The notes below the pieces were generated by a model. The model was not told the DNA's origin. It made no database searches and saw nothing but the letters and a program-made list of their open reading frames with translations. DNA of 64,000 nucleotides from Phoebastria nigripes (taxonomy: Eukaryota > Chordata > Aves > Procellariiformes > Diomedeidae), in assembly GCA_035582835.1 (NCBI GenBank), contig JAYKAV010002553.1, forward strand, positions 3,913,719 through 3,977,718. Direction: 5' to 3'. Both the position numbers and the translations under genes were made by a program. Positions within the stretch are counted from its first letter, which is position 1. Each line of letters begins with the position of its first letter. Shown here piece by piece: positions 49,043 to 62,790 of the stretch.

Positions 49043-52000
49043 ACAAAACCAACAGTACTTTAGGAACAATACTTTAGAAAGGGGAAAAACATATCTGAAC
49101 TTTTAGATGGGATGATAACTGTATTTTATTTATCTGTGTTGCAGCATTTTATGCTACTTCTCTGGCAGACATCCTGCAACTCTGTGAGTCTTGGGGAAAG
49201 GCTGACAGAAAGATGATGCTGTGGGGATTTCAATCTCACTGATTTATAATCTTGGTTATGCTGCTTGGTTAGTGGATCATGTATTATTTCTTCCAAATGA
49301 CAAGCTGCAGAAGCAGGTAATATTTTTCTCTGAATATCAATATTGATTTGGAATGCATGACGGTTTAATATTTTGTTGTTGTTAATGATTTAATTGACAG
49401 AATTAAAACAAAAAAACCCTATCAACAACAAAAAAAACAGGGATTGTATGTGATTGATCCCATTTAGTAGGTGCCAGTTTGGAGAGATATGCATGCTACA
49501 CTGCAGCTAGCTTGTTAGTCAGGAGAAGTTCTGCACTAGTCAACTAGCCCAGTCAACTAGGACAGATGTTTCCCAAGAATGCTACCTCTGGCTCTCTCTG
49601 TGCTGGTGTCCAGATTGCAAACAGCCCTGATAGGGACAAAGATTGGCATATTATCCTTTGCTATGCAGAGGTGGATGTGAATTTAATTTGGGGGTTTCTT
49701 ACACTGACAAGCATAAACTAAATTTTCCTTTTCTCAGGAAAGAAAGTAGTGTTCTCTTGCAATTATACCGATAAACTACTTTCTCATCTTCCTTCTCTGG
49801 GTATTTCTTGTTTCTGAAGATGGCATCATAGGCTCAGTTGTCCTTTGCACCTGAGGTCAGGTTGGTGCTGCAGAGTGGGTAAGGATTGTTTGGATTGATG
49901 CAGCTGCTTGGCGCCCTTCCGTCAATGAAGGACCTGTGTAGCAGAGATTCGTTGTACTAAATCTCAGATACGCATTCCCCTTCCCTCCGTCCCTCCTGTG
50001 CCATATGAGGCACAGGGCACGCTTCCTCCAACACTTCATGAATGAAGTTTCCAAATACCAATGAGCTACTAAAGATAAGAATTTAATTCTTTTTTGTTGT
50101 GTCACTGGGTGCAGGAGTCATCCCTTTTTTTGGATGGGGAGAAATGGTAAGGTGCCCAGCAGTTTACATAGGGAACTGAGGAGTTGAGGAGGAGAAGGGG
50201 TGGATTTGCAGCAAAGTCTGCCTAAGGAAGGGTTTGGACCACTGATATATGTCACTGTTCTTATTTGCTTGTGTGTATGTGTTTGGTGTATACCAAGATA
50301 AGCACTTAAATCTTTGCAACCCATCTTGGTGTTAATGATAAGACCATTCCTATAGGGTGTTCACTGTATTCTACTTATACAATCTTCTAACGTATGTAAT
50401 TCAGTGTATTTACTGAGCCAATATAGATCATCTTCTTTACTGAAAACCACTGAGTTCAATAACATCCCAGAAAAATGTCAATAGTCTTGCTTATTATATC
50501 ACAACCTTTTCAAATATTGTTTCTGATACAAGTCAATTTAAAAGTTAGTCACAGGACATGTGGTAAATAGTAATGTAAAGAAAAATATGACTGATTATGT
50601 CTAGATCCATGTTATTTGCAGACCAAGTGCCTGATTGAATTTCCAATGGAGGTAATGAAAATCTTTGTTTGACTTCAATTAAAGTTTCATCAGACTCTCA
50701 AGCCTCCAAGCAAATTAACCTATGTGGAAGGAGTATGTTAACGTGAATGAGCAAGCTCTTGCTTAAACTTCTAGGTTTAAGGTCCGAAACATGTCTGCAA
50801 CAAACAGATGTTACTAAATATTTCTGATAGACAGAATCAGTCAGAATTTACTTGTTTTCCAGATGGCTAATAGTGATTTGAGAAGATAAATTTGAAGTGC
50901 CCTTGGTATAAAAGGAGATATTTTTTCACAAATGATGGCAACCAGAAGTGAGAGTTGCAGAATATTTTCTTTTTGTACTAAAAAAGATTTTCATAGTAAC
51001 TAAGTTTGTAAGACTAGACTAGGCAAGTGAGGAACACTTACTAATTGCATCTAACGACAACTGAGGAAGCCTGTGGCATAATAAGATTTTTCTTCCATAG
51101 ATGGGCTTAGCACCCTTTTTGCCCATGTGGAGAGCCATAGTGTAAAGCATTCTGCATGCCCCAAAGACTTCCATGCATGGCTTACTCTGAGTTTATTTCC
51201 AAAATGCACCACTTAATGTGAAATGTTCTCAACAGAAAGCTTCATAGACCTTGGTTGATCACTTTTTAATTACTGTGTGCACAAATGCATTGACATTTAG
51301 AGTTAGTGCCACACATCCCACTGGTTCTGAAACTCTTCTCTTGTGTCTATCTTTTACCCAATTTTATTATTAGTAGTAGAAATACTACCTAACATGCTTA
51401 TGTACTCAAGTTCTCTGTCATTCTTTGCCTCTGTGCTAAAATGAATAACTGTTTTTTACTCTTAATGCCCAATAGTATATTTCACTGCTAAACGTCTCTG
51501 TTAGTCTCCAAATGCTAATTAACCCACTAGTGAACTCACTGAGGAAATTAAGGCTGCGAGGCATTTTTTCAACCTTGACAGACACCGAGAAGTAGCATTT
51601 GGGTAACCATTCATGTATAATTAAAGCAAAAGCTTTATAATTAAGCATCTAGAGGAGACACATGTGCCTGCCTACTTCAGCTTGAAACATATGAAATCAT
51701 TCCATTTCTTGGATCTGCTCAGGCTGGCAGAAATATCATTAAGGCAACATTTCACATTAATTCCTTGGATTTAGCCTTTGGAACTTCCAAAGGATGAGCA
51801 GTAATGCAGTGACATTTGCTGATGGATTGGGAAATCCAGGTAGCCTGCATCAAGAGCTGAAGGGATATGAGTTAAAGACATTTCGGCACATCCCTAGGTT
51901 TAACACACTTTCTCCTCTGTAATTAGGCATGAATATCTAATTGCAGCATGTTACATAGATGCATGATTTTCATGAAATAATTTAGAGACTTTCAAATTTT

Positions 52001-53638
52001 CGTTTTTAGTATCTTGTCATAATCGGGAATAAGAATTCATGAAAGTTCAGCAGAATTGCCTAATCCCTCATTTTCCAAAATGACAAGTATTTTGATGGCT
52101 TTAGGTGGTTTGGATATTAATCACGTTTGTGATGTCATTTCATTTAACAGGAAATTATCCCATTAATCTGTGGGTTTTTCACATGGCATCACATGCAACT
52201 TTCCTGAGAAGGAGTCCACAATGGGTGCTCTGTGAACAATACAAGATCGCTGTTTAGTTACAAAGCACTTGAAGGAATCTAGCTCAAAGATCAGTCCTCA
52301 AGCAATTAATTGTTGTGTGCATGTAAGAAGGACTTGAGGGGTTATGTCACTTCTTTTCTCCTTTAGCTGGACTGCTGCAGATGAAAACAAGCTGCAGACT
52401 GAAAATGTTATTGACAATCTGCTTAAATATCGGTTAGCCAGGCATGTACAGTGTTTAAGAGCAGGTACAATTGGTTCACGCTGAAAAGTGTGACTTCAGT
52501 TTATAATGCTCACGACTACTTAATTTCAGAATAATTGCAGACGTGTTCTTTTCTTCTTGCATTAATGAATCCCTAGCATGTTTGCTCAGAAACTTTATTG
52601 AGAAGATACCAGAATCTCCTATAGGTTTTCCCACTTCCAAGAAAGTCTGTGATAGCATATCACAGGATGTCTCTGGGCTTCAGTGAGTAAACTTAGAATT
52701 CCTAAAATAATTACTTTTATTTCTGCTTTAAAGGGCAGAGTAAAAATAAGCAATGAAATCTCTTTTCTACTTACATAAACAACAGATTATCAGACATAGG
52801 AGTACACTTGCCAGTACAGCCTAACGAATTTATAAAAACACTTTGTTTTTAAGTATACCCCTGAGAAATTTTAAAGATAAGGTTAATTTCAAGGACTTGT
52901 ATAAACTTTTTTTTAATGCTGATATGTGACTGTAAATCCGTAAGATCTGGAACGAACTTACTCAGCACTTGGCAACCATAATTATCAACAAGTTAGCTTA
53001 CACACGAGCATAGTTAATGTAGGTGGAAAGAAGACCTCTCACAGTTTATCTCTCCTTAACAGGTTTCGCACTATCATCGCAAATCACCTTGTATTTGTTA
53101 CTGTGTAAGGACATATACCTGGGCAGTCACAGCAGAGCTGCTGAAGTTTATCTGTGCCCTGAAGACCACAGAAAATGCACAATAAAGCTAAGAATAAAAC
53201 AACATTTATCCATGTTCAGTCCACCCTCCTATGTTTTTCTTCTTCCTCAATTCCATTCCCTTAACAAAAGAGACAAAGTAATAAATGTGATAAATCCATC
53301 AAAAGTCACCCCCCAAACCCAAAACAACCTACCAACAACCCACCCCCCCTGCACTGTCTGTTAATGCTATTTGAGGATTGGCTCTCCATATACCTAAAGT
53401 TCAAGCCACAGATGCTCAGTTAAATTCCTGGAGAAACCACAGCAAATTTTTTGCACAGTGAACTTCTTGTATAGCATTAGAGTTTCACGCTATTTCTATT
53501 TGGCAGGATTAGTTCTGTGGGGTTGTTGTTTCCTTGGTATTGTATTTTCACATTCTTGTTAACTATTCAGATAGCCGCCTGTTTTATTGTGCAATCCCTC
53601 TTTCAAATATAAAACCATAAAACGTCCTCCATAAGTGT

Positions 53639-53680
53639 TGTTTTTTGTTTGTGTGTTTGGTTTGTTTTTTTTTTTTTTTT
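53639..53680. repeat. T/GT-rich low-complexity tract
   Basis: T-rich sequence with GTTTGTGTG ending in 16 consecutive Ts. Confidence 0.85.
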
Positions 53681-54866
53681 AAATATATTAAAACAAGTTA
53701 GAGTCATCAAATACAGAGTATGTGCTTCAACTACCATGAATTGTGGTTTAGGTTACAAACAGCGAGGCAACTGAGTTGGCGTATCTTTTTATCTAAACTG
53801 AAATATGCTTATTAAGCATGGGAGAGGAGATAACAGTTGCCATGGGGTCAGAAGGTCCTTAGAAGAGAAAGGGGCAACAGAGCTGTCAGTATAAAGAGGA
53901 ATGGTTTCAGTCTTTTCTGTTTGGGTAAACTCCTTTCCATGATATCTGTGTACTCTAGAAATGGAAACAAGAGTATCCAAGTCTGTCCATTATGGTTAGA
54001 AAATGTCTAGCTTGTTTGCAATGTTTTTAATCGCCAGGTGGAAATATTATAAGTGAAACAAGTTGTTATAAACATTTTTTTAAATTAAGCTTACATCATG
54101 TTTCTGATAGCAAAATGTAGTATATTTTCAATGAAACCCTAAGTTCCTACTATTCCTTAATTGAGGAATTGTATAGATTGTGTTTCTGTGTATGAAAACT
54201 TTACCTTCAATATGGATTTCATAGCCAATGTCAATTATTATAATATTAATATAATTAATTAATATCTATCAGAAGCTCATGTAATTCTGATAAAACCATA
54301 ATCCTCTTAATTTTAAGAAAAATATTTATTATATTTGTATTTAATTACAACAGCCATATGAAAATCTTTGTAGGAATTGTGTATAAAACATAGTAAGTGA
54401 CATAAATATCTTGTCTTGGAACAGGGTCTTGTCACTTAATACCATTAGTAGTTTGAAACAGGTATGCTATTCAGAGGTAGCAAACGTGCACAGCAAAGTC
54501 CCTGCCCCAAAAGTCTTACAGACCAAAGCCAGAGCCCCCGCACCCCTCCATGGAGCAGGGCTGTCCTGCAACGCCTGGTGTGACCTATCTGCTCCTGCCT
54601 CCCTCCAGGCTGCTGGCCATGCTGCGAGCAGCCAGAATCACAGCGCCGGGGAGGTACTCCCTCCTACTTTGATTCTATTTTAATTGAGTTTAGAAGCTGA
54701 AAACCAGAGAGCCAACTCCAGGCGAACAAAATATTTTCAACAACCTCCAGGAAGGACTTCCCAGGCCATTGGTGATTCACAGCCATAGCTGAGAATGCCT
54801 GATGAAAGGTAGCTAGCAGTCATTGTCCCTCTAAATTGTTTTTCGTTGCTTGATGGTGGTGTTTCC

Positions 54867-54898
54867 CCCTCCCCCCGCCCCGTGGTTTTTTTTTTTTA
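54867..54898. repeat. C-rich then T-rich low-complexity tract
   Basis: A CCCCCTCCCCCCGCCCC segment is followed closely by a T run. Confidence 0.85.
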
Positions 54899-55119
54899 AA
54901 CTCACAGTATATTTAGTAAAACTTTCTCTTTGTCTTGCAACAATGCTGAGCCCAGGTATCCACAATGAGTTTTCTTGGCCCTAGCATCCCCTGCTCAGCA
55001 CACGTCACAGAAATAGTCCCTGTTGAGAAATGACTCATGCTGTTTAGTTTAGCCTCAGCAAGACTTTATTACGGTTTTACTCACCCCTTTCAGTTACAAT
55101 TACTTTTTCCCTGTGTATT

Positions 55120-55290
55120 ATTATTATTCGTGCTTTTATAGCCCAAAGGCAGACTAGGTGCCTTGCATTACAGGTAGAAGGGCTAGTAGTAAAATCCTAG
55201 AGTGCAAAACTATCTTTATATTCAATGTAACTAGGCTTTTCACACAAATTCCTATCCCCAAAGAACATACAGTCTAATTCTGGGCAGAGT
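55120..55290 (+). mobile_element. Possible ancient amniote interspersed repeat
   Basis: TATTATTATTATTCGTGCTT, then ACTAGGTGCCTTGCATTACA, then TCCTATCCCCAAAGAACATA and CAGTCTAATTC resemble an old repeat common in reptile genomes. Its consensus carries TTATTATTAGTGC, GTGCTAGGCGCTGTACA and CCTGCCCCAAAGAGCTTACA in this order. The family was not assigned. Confidence 0.4.
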
Positions 55291-58200
55291 GCAGCAATAG
55301 CGAAAGTTACTGCAGACCAAAAGTTAAAAGTTATCAGAGTGGTCTAATTAAGATATATATTGTTAATGTGCTCATGTCAATTATGAGAAATCTTGCAAAA
55401 CAAAGCTGTAACAAATCCTTTTTGTGTATTTTGCTGATAAGGAAGCAGACCTCGAGGGGTGGGAGGAAAAGGGTATGTGCTGCATAGACAGAATGTTAGA
55501 AAGAAAAAGAAGGCCCTTGCTGGATTAAGTTTCCAATGGCTAATGTTTTTACATCCGAAGCCAGATTATCAAGTGAGATCTTAGTCCTGGGAGAGTTTCT
55601 GCCCACAAAGCCCACCCACTCACAAGAACTGCTTCATATGCGAAAGTCAGCTGAAATCTCTAACTGTTGCTGGTACACAAAGCAACCTGTAGGTCTTCCC
55701 TTCATCTGTGATTTTAATCTGCAACGTAACATCAACCCTTCAGCTAAATTCATGCACTCAGAATATCGCTTTATCTGACACTGCTGTGCTACAGCATGAA
55801 CAGAAGTTAAACAAGCCTATGGCTTATTTCACTACTTTATCCATCTAGAAATAACAGACCATTATTTTGTTTTAAGTACAGAAACAGTACCCTGGACTTC
55901 TATTCATATTTGCAACAAAATCAGAAATACTTTTCTGGAAAGAGCTTGAAGAGAGTTTAATTTTAAGAGATTATAGGACAGCTCTGGTCGTCTTCAAAAG
56001 AAGACAGAATAATAAACAGACATAACTCCTCTTTCACAAACACACTCACTGACTATCATTTCTAAGCTCTGTTGCTGGAGCAATTCCTATTCTATTTCCA
56101 GCATCCCAAAGAGCAATGACACACAGCACTCACTACAGTGCTCCTCACATCAGGAATAAAAGGAACAAGAGCAAAATAAAAGTGAACATGGACAGACTTT
56201 CCATTACTCCCATTTTCTAAAGTAAATCATTTTTCTCTCTTATGATCTGCCCCTGCACATAGCTGATAGATGAATGCTTCCCCTTACTTCAGCTGAACCA
56301 TCTGTGTTAGTAAGGTTTGCAAGAGAGAGCTCTATTCAACAACTAAGAACTAGTGCTGGCCAAAAAATACAAGTGGCTTTCACAAACTATTTTTTAAAAA
56401 ATTTCTCTATTTTCATTATCTTTTGGAGCATCACATCTTTTACTCTGTAAACTGTAAAAGCTATTTCGGCTCTATGAGCTCTAAAAATTATTGAAGGTGA
56501 ATAGTCAAAGACCTAACTTTGAACAAGGAGCTAGATTTTCAACACTTTTGAATTTCCTGTACTCTGCAGGGCTTCTGGAAGAATTAGATAATTTTCTGGT
56601 AAAATTCTAAATATTCCAGTTTGGCCTAGGGATTACTATTTTACGTTACGTGTTTTCACTGTATCCAGATTATTTGCTATGCTTTGACGTGCTTTGTTTT
56701 TTCAAAAGAATTTAAGACTCGAGCATTANGCTGATAATTAGAATGTTCCTTTTAGTGCACTAAACACATCTTTGTCTGGTGTGCTTTACAGTGAGTCCAC
56801 TATATATGACATTGTCTCAGTACAAGACTCTCCCTGTCTTGTCTTACTGATTAATTAGAAACAGATTGTAGCCAGAGTTTTGACTGGTGGAAAGTGATTG
56901 TTACACAGCCAGGGACAAATGATTTTCCCACAGAGCCACTCCAGTATTCTAAAGCCAAGTTTAAAAATATCATGGCATTTTAATATTTACATTCATCATT
57001 CAAAAAAAAATGAACACATGGAAGAATCTGTAAGATATGGTATTACAACAGCCTTTGTTCATTTTATGGCACTGTACAGAAGCTGATCTAATTCTTCAGT
57101 TGTTACAGCTGGCAAACAACCAGTTTCAGGGCCAAATTCTTGCAGCATCTGTGTATAACCATCCAGTACAAAATTGGCAGTGAAATGCAGTTATACAGGC
57201 AGGAAACTGTTTATCCTCTGTTATTTTCTATACAGTTTCCTATATAATGCTTAGGATCATAACTTTAGAAGCTCTTTTCAGAACCACACTGAGGGAGGGG
57301 GGGAAAAATCCAGCACCCCCACATCTGTCTTACGTTGTTTGTACACTCAGTGCCTCCCCAGGGGAAGAAAAGTTTGTAATAGGGTTTCATTTTGGTTTTA
57401 CTTCCTCTTGTTGTTATTTTCTCTGTTTATGTTTGTTTATACTACAGAAGCAGATGCAAAAGAAATGTTCCAACCTGCCTTCTGCACTTGGAGCCATCCT
57501 TCCTTCCTGGGAGCAGTTATCCTGCAGCCCAGAGTAGCTCCTCTTCTGGCTTTTCTTCCTTGGAGAAGACCAGTTCCCCTGGACACTAAGGGGAACAGGC
57601 CTATAATATAGATGTTCAGGGAGAATTTCTCCTTGGTTGCTTAGACCAGATGAAATGGCCTCTATAGCTCAAGTTAGGTACCCTAATCACTAAGGTATGT
57701 TTATTTTAAAATTTAGTTTATATGCCTATTGTGAATAAAATTCAGAATGTGAATAATCTCAGAATCTGCACCATTTTTACTGCAGCTTCTGATGTTGAGT
57801 TTTTTTGAGCATCACTTCGATTGCTACATTTTCAGGACAAAAGCCTGTCACCAGGACTATATATTTTATGAGAAATGATAGAACTCTTCAGAGTCCTATA
57901 AAAGGACAATTTATTAAATGAATCTATAATTGCCTCCCTTTTTAACCCATTGTGTAACATTAATTTAGCAGAATGTCGATGTTATTTTTTGAAGACTTCT
58001 AAAGGTGCAGACACCTTCTTGTTTTGTTGTTCAGTAGCACCTAATGCCCTGACATCTATGGATATCAGTGTCTCTAAGAACTATGTGACAGTTATATCTT
58101 CTGTGGATCAGTCACAAACCAGGGAGCACAACACAAACAGAACGCTAACATTTTGTACAGCATTACATGAAAAAGATTTCCTTACACATGTCTAAAATAT

Positions 58201-59844
58201 CAAGTGAAGCATTTCTGGGGCAGCATGGTTTTTTGGTGTTTATTTGGTATAACATTTTCCAGTGCAACTGAGAAATCTCTTCCTAAATATAAAAATAATT
58301 CAAAATGTGTGTANGGGGCACTTAACAGAGGTATGTTTTGTTCTCTGTGTGTTTTAAAACTGCTTTGTTTAAATATGTTACAGTGCTCTGGAGTGGATTC
58401 TTGTCAGCTAAATTAAAGTTATTTCGTAGCTGGCACTTGTGTGCTGCTGACAAACAGCTACAAAGAATAGTATGTCTGCACAGCAATTGCTTGAAGTATT
58501 TGGGAAAGACTACTTTTCTTCATCAGGTAACAGAAATGTCAAGTGAGCTTGGGAAAAAAAAAGTCATGAAAGAAGCTTATAAAGATATATTTCTATGGCT
58601 AACACTTTCATCAGGTTTTGGACCAAGTCCCTCAACTACACTCTTGGTGAAAAAATGCATCCTGTTATGTGATTTCCAAATCTCGAGTGCCGTGTGCCAT
58701 TCCTTAGAAACATCACAAGTTATTTGCTCAAAGAGAGAATCAAATCTGTGTGAATTCATGAAGTTAAACACAGGACTGTAAGTATGCATGATGAACCATA
58801 TGTTTGTCTAAAGAAGTGCTGAATCAAATGAAAGAATGTTTACACAAATAAATAGATGTATACACAAATGACATATCACAGATATCATTAACAGATATTA
58901 CACATCCCTTCTGGAATCCAATCCCTTTCTTTACCCATAAGCTGGGGAACAAACTTAATTAAACTGTAGTAAGTTACTTTCCTCTGTGAAAATTATTTTT
59001 GAATACTTCCTCCTGCTACAGCTACAGGTTTCCACAAAATGAGCACCGAACTGTCACATAACCCTTCGGTTAGGAAAAGTAAATACGCATACACACTGAA
59101 GCTAAAACAGACTTAGTTTTTTATAAGTTTTTATAGTCTCATCTGAAATACAGAAGCAACAGCTGGGAGTTTTAACATACGTCCTACTCACAGTGCAAGT
59201 CTTCCACCCATCTGTAGAACAGATATAATCATGTTCATTAGGTTTTGTGAGATTTAATTTATATTTATATAACTCTCTGATATACCTTGTTATAAATTGG
59301 GAGTAAGGTGACAAGTTTTAATTGCTTCATCTTCTCTCATGATTATCTTTCCATCTTATTTTTTCCCTCTATTTTGATGAGGATTTGAAATCGAAAAGAT
59401 TATGGGTTCCAGCACCTGTCTGCAGGATACACTCTCCACTTGCAGCTGATATTACAAATGTATCATGCTCATTAAGCTGAAAATGTGCACAATTTTACTT
59501 TAAAAGAGCAGATGTTTAAGAATCGGGACTTTCCAAGCCCCATATGGCATTAGCCCAACAGTAAATTCTTTTTCTACAACTGTGAAAGCATCGTGTTCCT
59601 GGAAGAAGTTAGAGGACAACGGAAGTCTGTTGAACAAAGCCTGAGATGGAAAGATGCAAAAATGATCAGACATCTGTAAGTAAATCATATATATTTGCAA
59701 ACTCAAAGCAAATATAACTACCACTTAGAGTCCCACAGCAATACACTTTAGGTTATACCTGCTAGTAGGATTTGCTGTCATATTTTATACAACTGTACGC
59801 ATTTTAGAGACTGGTTGTGTTAATATTCAGGTTATCACTAAATA

Positions 59845-60180
59845 CAGGAACATGAGAGCAGCTGCATTAGGTCAGATCAAAGTTCNGTATCTGTCTCACA
59901 CTGCCTAGAGAAAGCAGATGTCCAGAAAATAANGTCAGACAGGGCAAGCATATAGGATACTTCCCTCTGAGAGCCTCTAGCCACTTGCAATTCAGCGCCT
60001 TTCCGAACGAGACATCATTTCTATCTGTTTAGTAATCCTCGATGGACTTTTTTTTTTTTCTCTTCTGTTTTCCCTTTCATTAACTTGTCCAGTCCCTTTC
60101 AACCCATATAAAATATTTCCTTCTACATCAGAGGCTGCAGAGAGCTAACTTCTGTCCCACTCTACCAAGTGGGACCCTGT
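59845..60180 (-). mobile_element. Ancient CR1-type LINE 3' end (antisense)
   Basis: The + strand reads GGAACATGAGAGCAGCTGCA, then TTAGGTCAGATCAAAGTTC, TGTCTCACACTGCCTAGAG and AGCAGATGTCCAG, later AATCCTCGATGGAC and TTAACTTGTCCAGTCCCTTT. This matches the antisense of the old CR1 3' end, where the consensus has ACTGGGTCAGACCAA, CCAGTATCCTGTC, AGATGC and ATTGATGGAC in this order. Two Ns (59885, 59933) fall inside it. Confidence 0.6.
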
Positions 60181-60659
60181 ATTACTTTAGTAATAGGGAA
60201 GCTTTAAATTACACTAAGAAAACAATTATCTCTGTTTCTATATCAAAGGCCATAAAATAATTACTCCCATGCATAATTTACTGACGTTAACAGGAAATGT
60301 GCAAATAGATTTACAGTGGGTTTTCATCCTTAGAATAGATATGTTATTTTGATTAGTAGGCTTCTGTCATCTGGGTGATGTACTGTATGCACTGGAAGTT
60401 GATTGTGTATTACCGTAACAGCAATAGATAATGTCAGTGATGTATACATACTATATGAAGTAACAAAATTGGCATGGCTCTAAACTTTGTGCATCAGTTA
60501 TGCACCATCCCCGTAGACTGAAATTCCATACCAATGTAGAAAAGGTATAGTAACAGTACTATGTGACCCGGCTGGGGATGGTGACCAGGCAGCTAGAATG
60601 ACAAGGTAGCACACCTGCTAGAGATGTGGGAAGGATGGCAAGGATTAATGAATGTAAAG

Positions 60660-61245
60660 ACCTCTCAAGAGGACAAAAAAAAAGCATGAAAGCAAAAGAG
60701 CTAAATTAATCTTTTTGCATTAGTGCTTACGAAAAAAGGAGCTTGAGGAAGTTCTGACCACAGGGGGATATGTTTGAGGAGCTGTCAGACTGCAGCGTCC
60801 ATACAACTGCTTTGAGAAGAAAATAACAAGAGGAGTAGTAATAAATCCTGACAATCAGGGAGGCCTAATAAAGTTGTCTGGCAGCAGACCCAAAATAGAC
60901 AAAAGGAACACTGTTTCTCACAACATGTAATTTAACTTTGGAACTCATTGTCACCCCACTTAGTAAATGTAAAATTACTAATGGGTTCATAAGGTAATTA
61001 ATACAGTGATGAAAGAAGACCCACCAAAGCTATTAAGCAGAATTATACTGACGCAACCTCAAACTCAAGAAGTCTCTAAACCATAGATACATGAAAGTTG
61101 GGAGTACATACCGCAAGAATAATCACTCTACAGTCGCACCATTTCCTAAGCATCTGTAGTGACCACTACTAAAGACAAGACTGAGTGTTAGGTGGGTCTT
61201 TGGTCTGATCCATCTCAGCTGTTCTTGTGTTCCAGGTACTCCAGT
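60660..61245 (+). mobile_element. Ancient CR1-type LINE, internally deleted (sense)
   Basis: The left part (GCAAAAGAGCTAAATTAATC, TTTTTGCATTAGTGCTTACG, GAGGAGCTGTCAGAC) matches the ORF2 region before the RT core. The right part (CTAATAAAGTTGTCTGGCAG, GACAAAAGGAACACTGTTTC, TTGGAACTCATTGTCACCCC, AAGCATCTGTAGTGACCACT, GGGTCTTTGGTCTGATCCAT, TGTTCTTGTGTTCC) matches the 3' end of old CR1s. Most of the RT domain between them is missing. It lies in inverted orientation to the fragment at 59845-60180. Confidence 0.65.
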
Positions 61246-62029
61246 AAGTGATAGATGGTACCACCATTTTTGCAAATATGGGCATAGGTCTTTATTATAA
61301 AGCAAGAAAAGCTTTTTATATTTTTAACTGCAAGACAAATCAGTGCAAGGAAGAATCGTCACATAATTAATAATAGAAGATGTACATTTTCACTCTGGTG
61401 GGCTTTCATAGTGTCATCACCTCTTTTAAGAATAAAGAATGTACTGTATGTATAGAAAGAAAAAGACAATTAAGGGAGTGATTATTTCTGTTTGTACAGT
61501 AGTTAAAATTGCTCTACAAATATTATTTGTGATCTTCACACATACTGTGCTGGGAAGATACAGCTGTTTCAACAAAGCAGCTAAGTATGTAGTGAAATAG
61601 GAAACAGACTTGCTGGGGAAAAAAGTAAAAATCTATATTATGTAAACTGTATGCTCTGAGGAGACAAGCTTCTTTCTTCTTTCTCCACCCTGTTTCATTT
61701 TATAAGTTTTTTTTTCAGTATCTGTAGTCAAAGGATGACTCTTTGTTTTGTGCAATTAGTATGCGTTTCAGTATGCAAGATGCACAAATATTGGGCTGGT
61801 GTATATGAATATAGGAGACATTTCTGAATTCTGCGTTAATGTGCAAAATATTGAAATGTTTCTACTGAGACTTCAAAGGCAGAATTCAATTGGTGACAGG
61901 GTTTTTTCACCTGTAGTCTATTAAAGAAAACACTGATTTTATTTTAACTCCTAAAAAGCAAAGCTAGTTTGATTAAATTTTAAATTGACTTTTTGCTCAA
62001 CAACAATGAAGAAGTAATAGGACAGCAAA

Positions 62030-62790
62030 CCTGTAGTTTCCTGGATTCTCCCTCTTGCCCTTCTTGAATGTGAGTGACATCTTTCTTTACCCAGTCACCA
62101 GGGATCTCCCTGACTGCCACAATCCATCAAAGATGACAGAAAGTCACTCTGTGACAATGGCAGCCAGCTCCCTCAGCACCTTGGATGCATCCTACCCAGT
62201 CCCATAGACTTGTGTTATGTTCAGTTTGCTTAAGGGGTCTACAACTCAGTTTTTGTTTACTGTGGGTAGGAACTCATCCTCTGGACTCCACCACAAGCCA
62301 GTTAGAGCTGGAAGGTCTGAGAGAAAACCTTGTCAGTAAAGACTGAGACAAAGAAGGTACTGAGCAATTGAGCCTTTTCTGTAACCTTTGTCACTGGGAC
62401 ACAGCAGCCTCATTTTCCTTAGCCTTCCTCTTGCTCCAATGACCCTGTAGGAGTCTTCCTTGCTGCCCTTCATGTTCCTCACCAATTTTGTCCCCAGTGG
62501 ACGTTTGGCATGCCTCGTTCTGGCCCTGCATGCCCAGAATATGTTTCTGTACTCCTCCTGGGTAGCCTGTCCCCACGTTTACCTCCTGTATGCTTCCTTT
62601 TGTGTTGGAGCCCAGTCAGGAGTTCCTCGTCAGTCCTGCCAGGCATCCTCAGCTTCCTGCCCATCAGGACACTCTCTTCTGCTCTGAGGAGGTTTTCCTT
62701 AAAGATCAACCGGATTTCCTGGGCCCTTTGCCCTTCAGAGCAGCCTCCCGAGAGATCTTGTCTACCAGTTCCCTGACTGAATCCTAAACT
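62030..62790 (-). mobile_element. CR1 LINE ORF2 fragment (antisense, internal region)
   Basis: Translation of the minus strand across frameshifts gives pieces of the CR1 ORF2 linker and start of RT: KEAYRR, WGQATQEEYRN, NMKGSKEDSYRVIG, EKAQLLSTFFVSVFTDKV, KSMG with MHPR, VLREL, and GEIPGDWVKKDVTHI. These appear in the order expected of ORF2 (after the endonuclease and into the fingers of RT). Frames are broken by several indels and stops. Neither the 3' end nor the endonuclease is present. Confidence 0.8.

Larger units (their letters stand above)
49043..59844. other. Intergenic region, central part
   Basis: No gene was recognised. It contains T-rich tracts at 53639-53680 and 54867-54898, a GC-richer patch at 54490-54660 without splice or domain logic, a possible ancient repeat at 55120-55290, and a chance open frame of 147 codons at 58338-58781. 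Confidence 0.6.

Noticed and set aside
54490..54670. GC-rich patch considered as a possible first exon or promoter of a downstream gene
   Set aside because: Few CpG dinucleotides, no recognisable protein segment, no donor in a supported frame.
58338..58781. Open frame of 147 codons in the intergenic region
   Set aside because: No family resemblance, no clear splice sites or promoter, and many Ser/Leu/Cys/Lys codons as expected from AT-rich chance sequence. It does not resemble RANBP17.
62391..62787. Several overlapping open frames on both strands near 62.4-62.8 kb
   Set aside because: They are explained by the antisense CR1 ORF2 fragment and its mirror frames.
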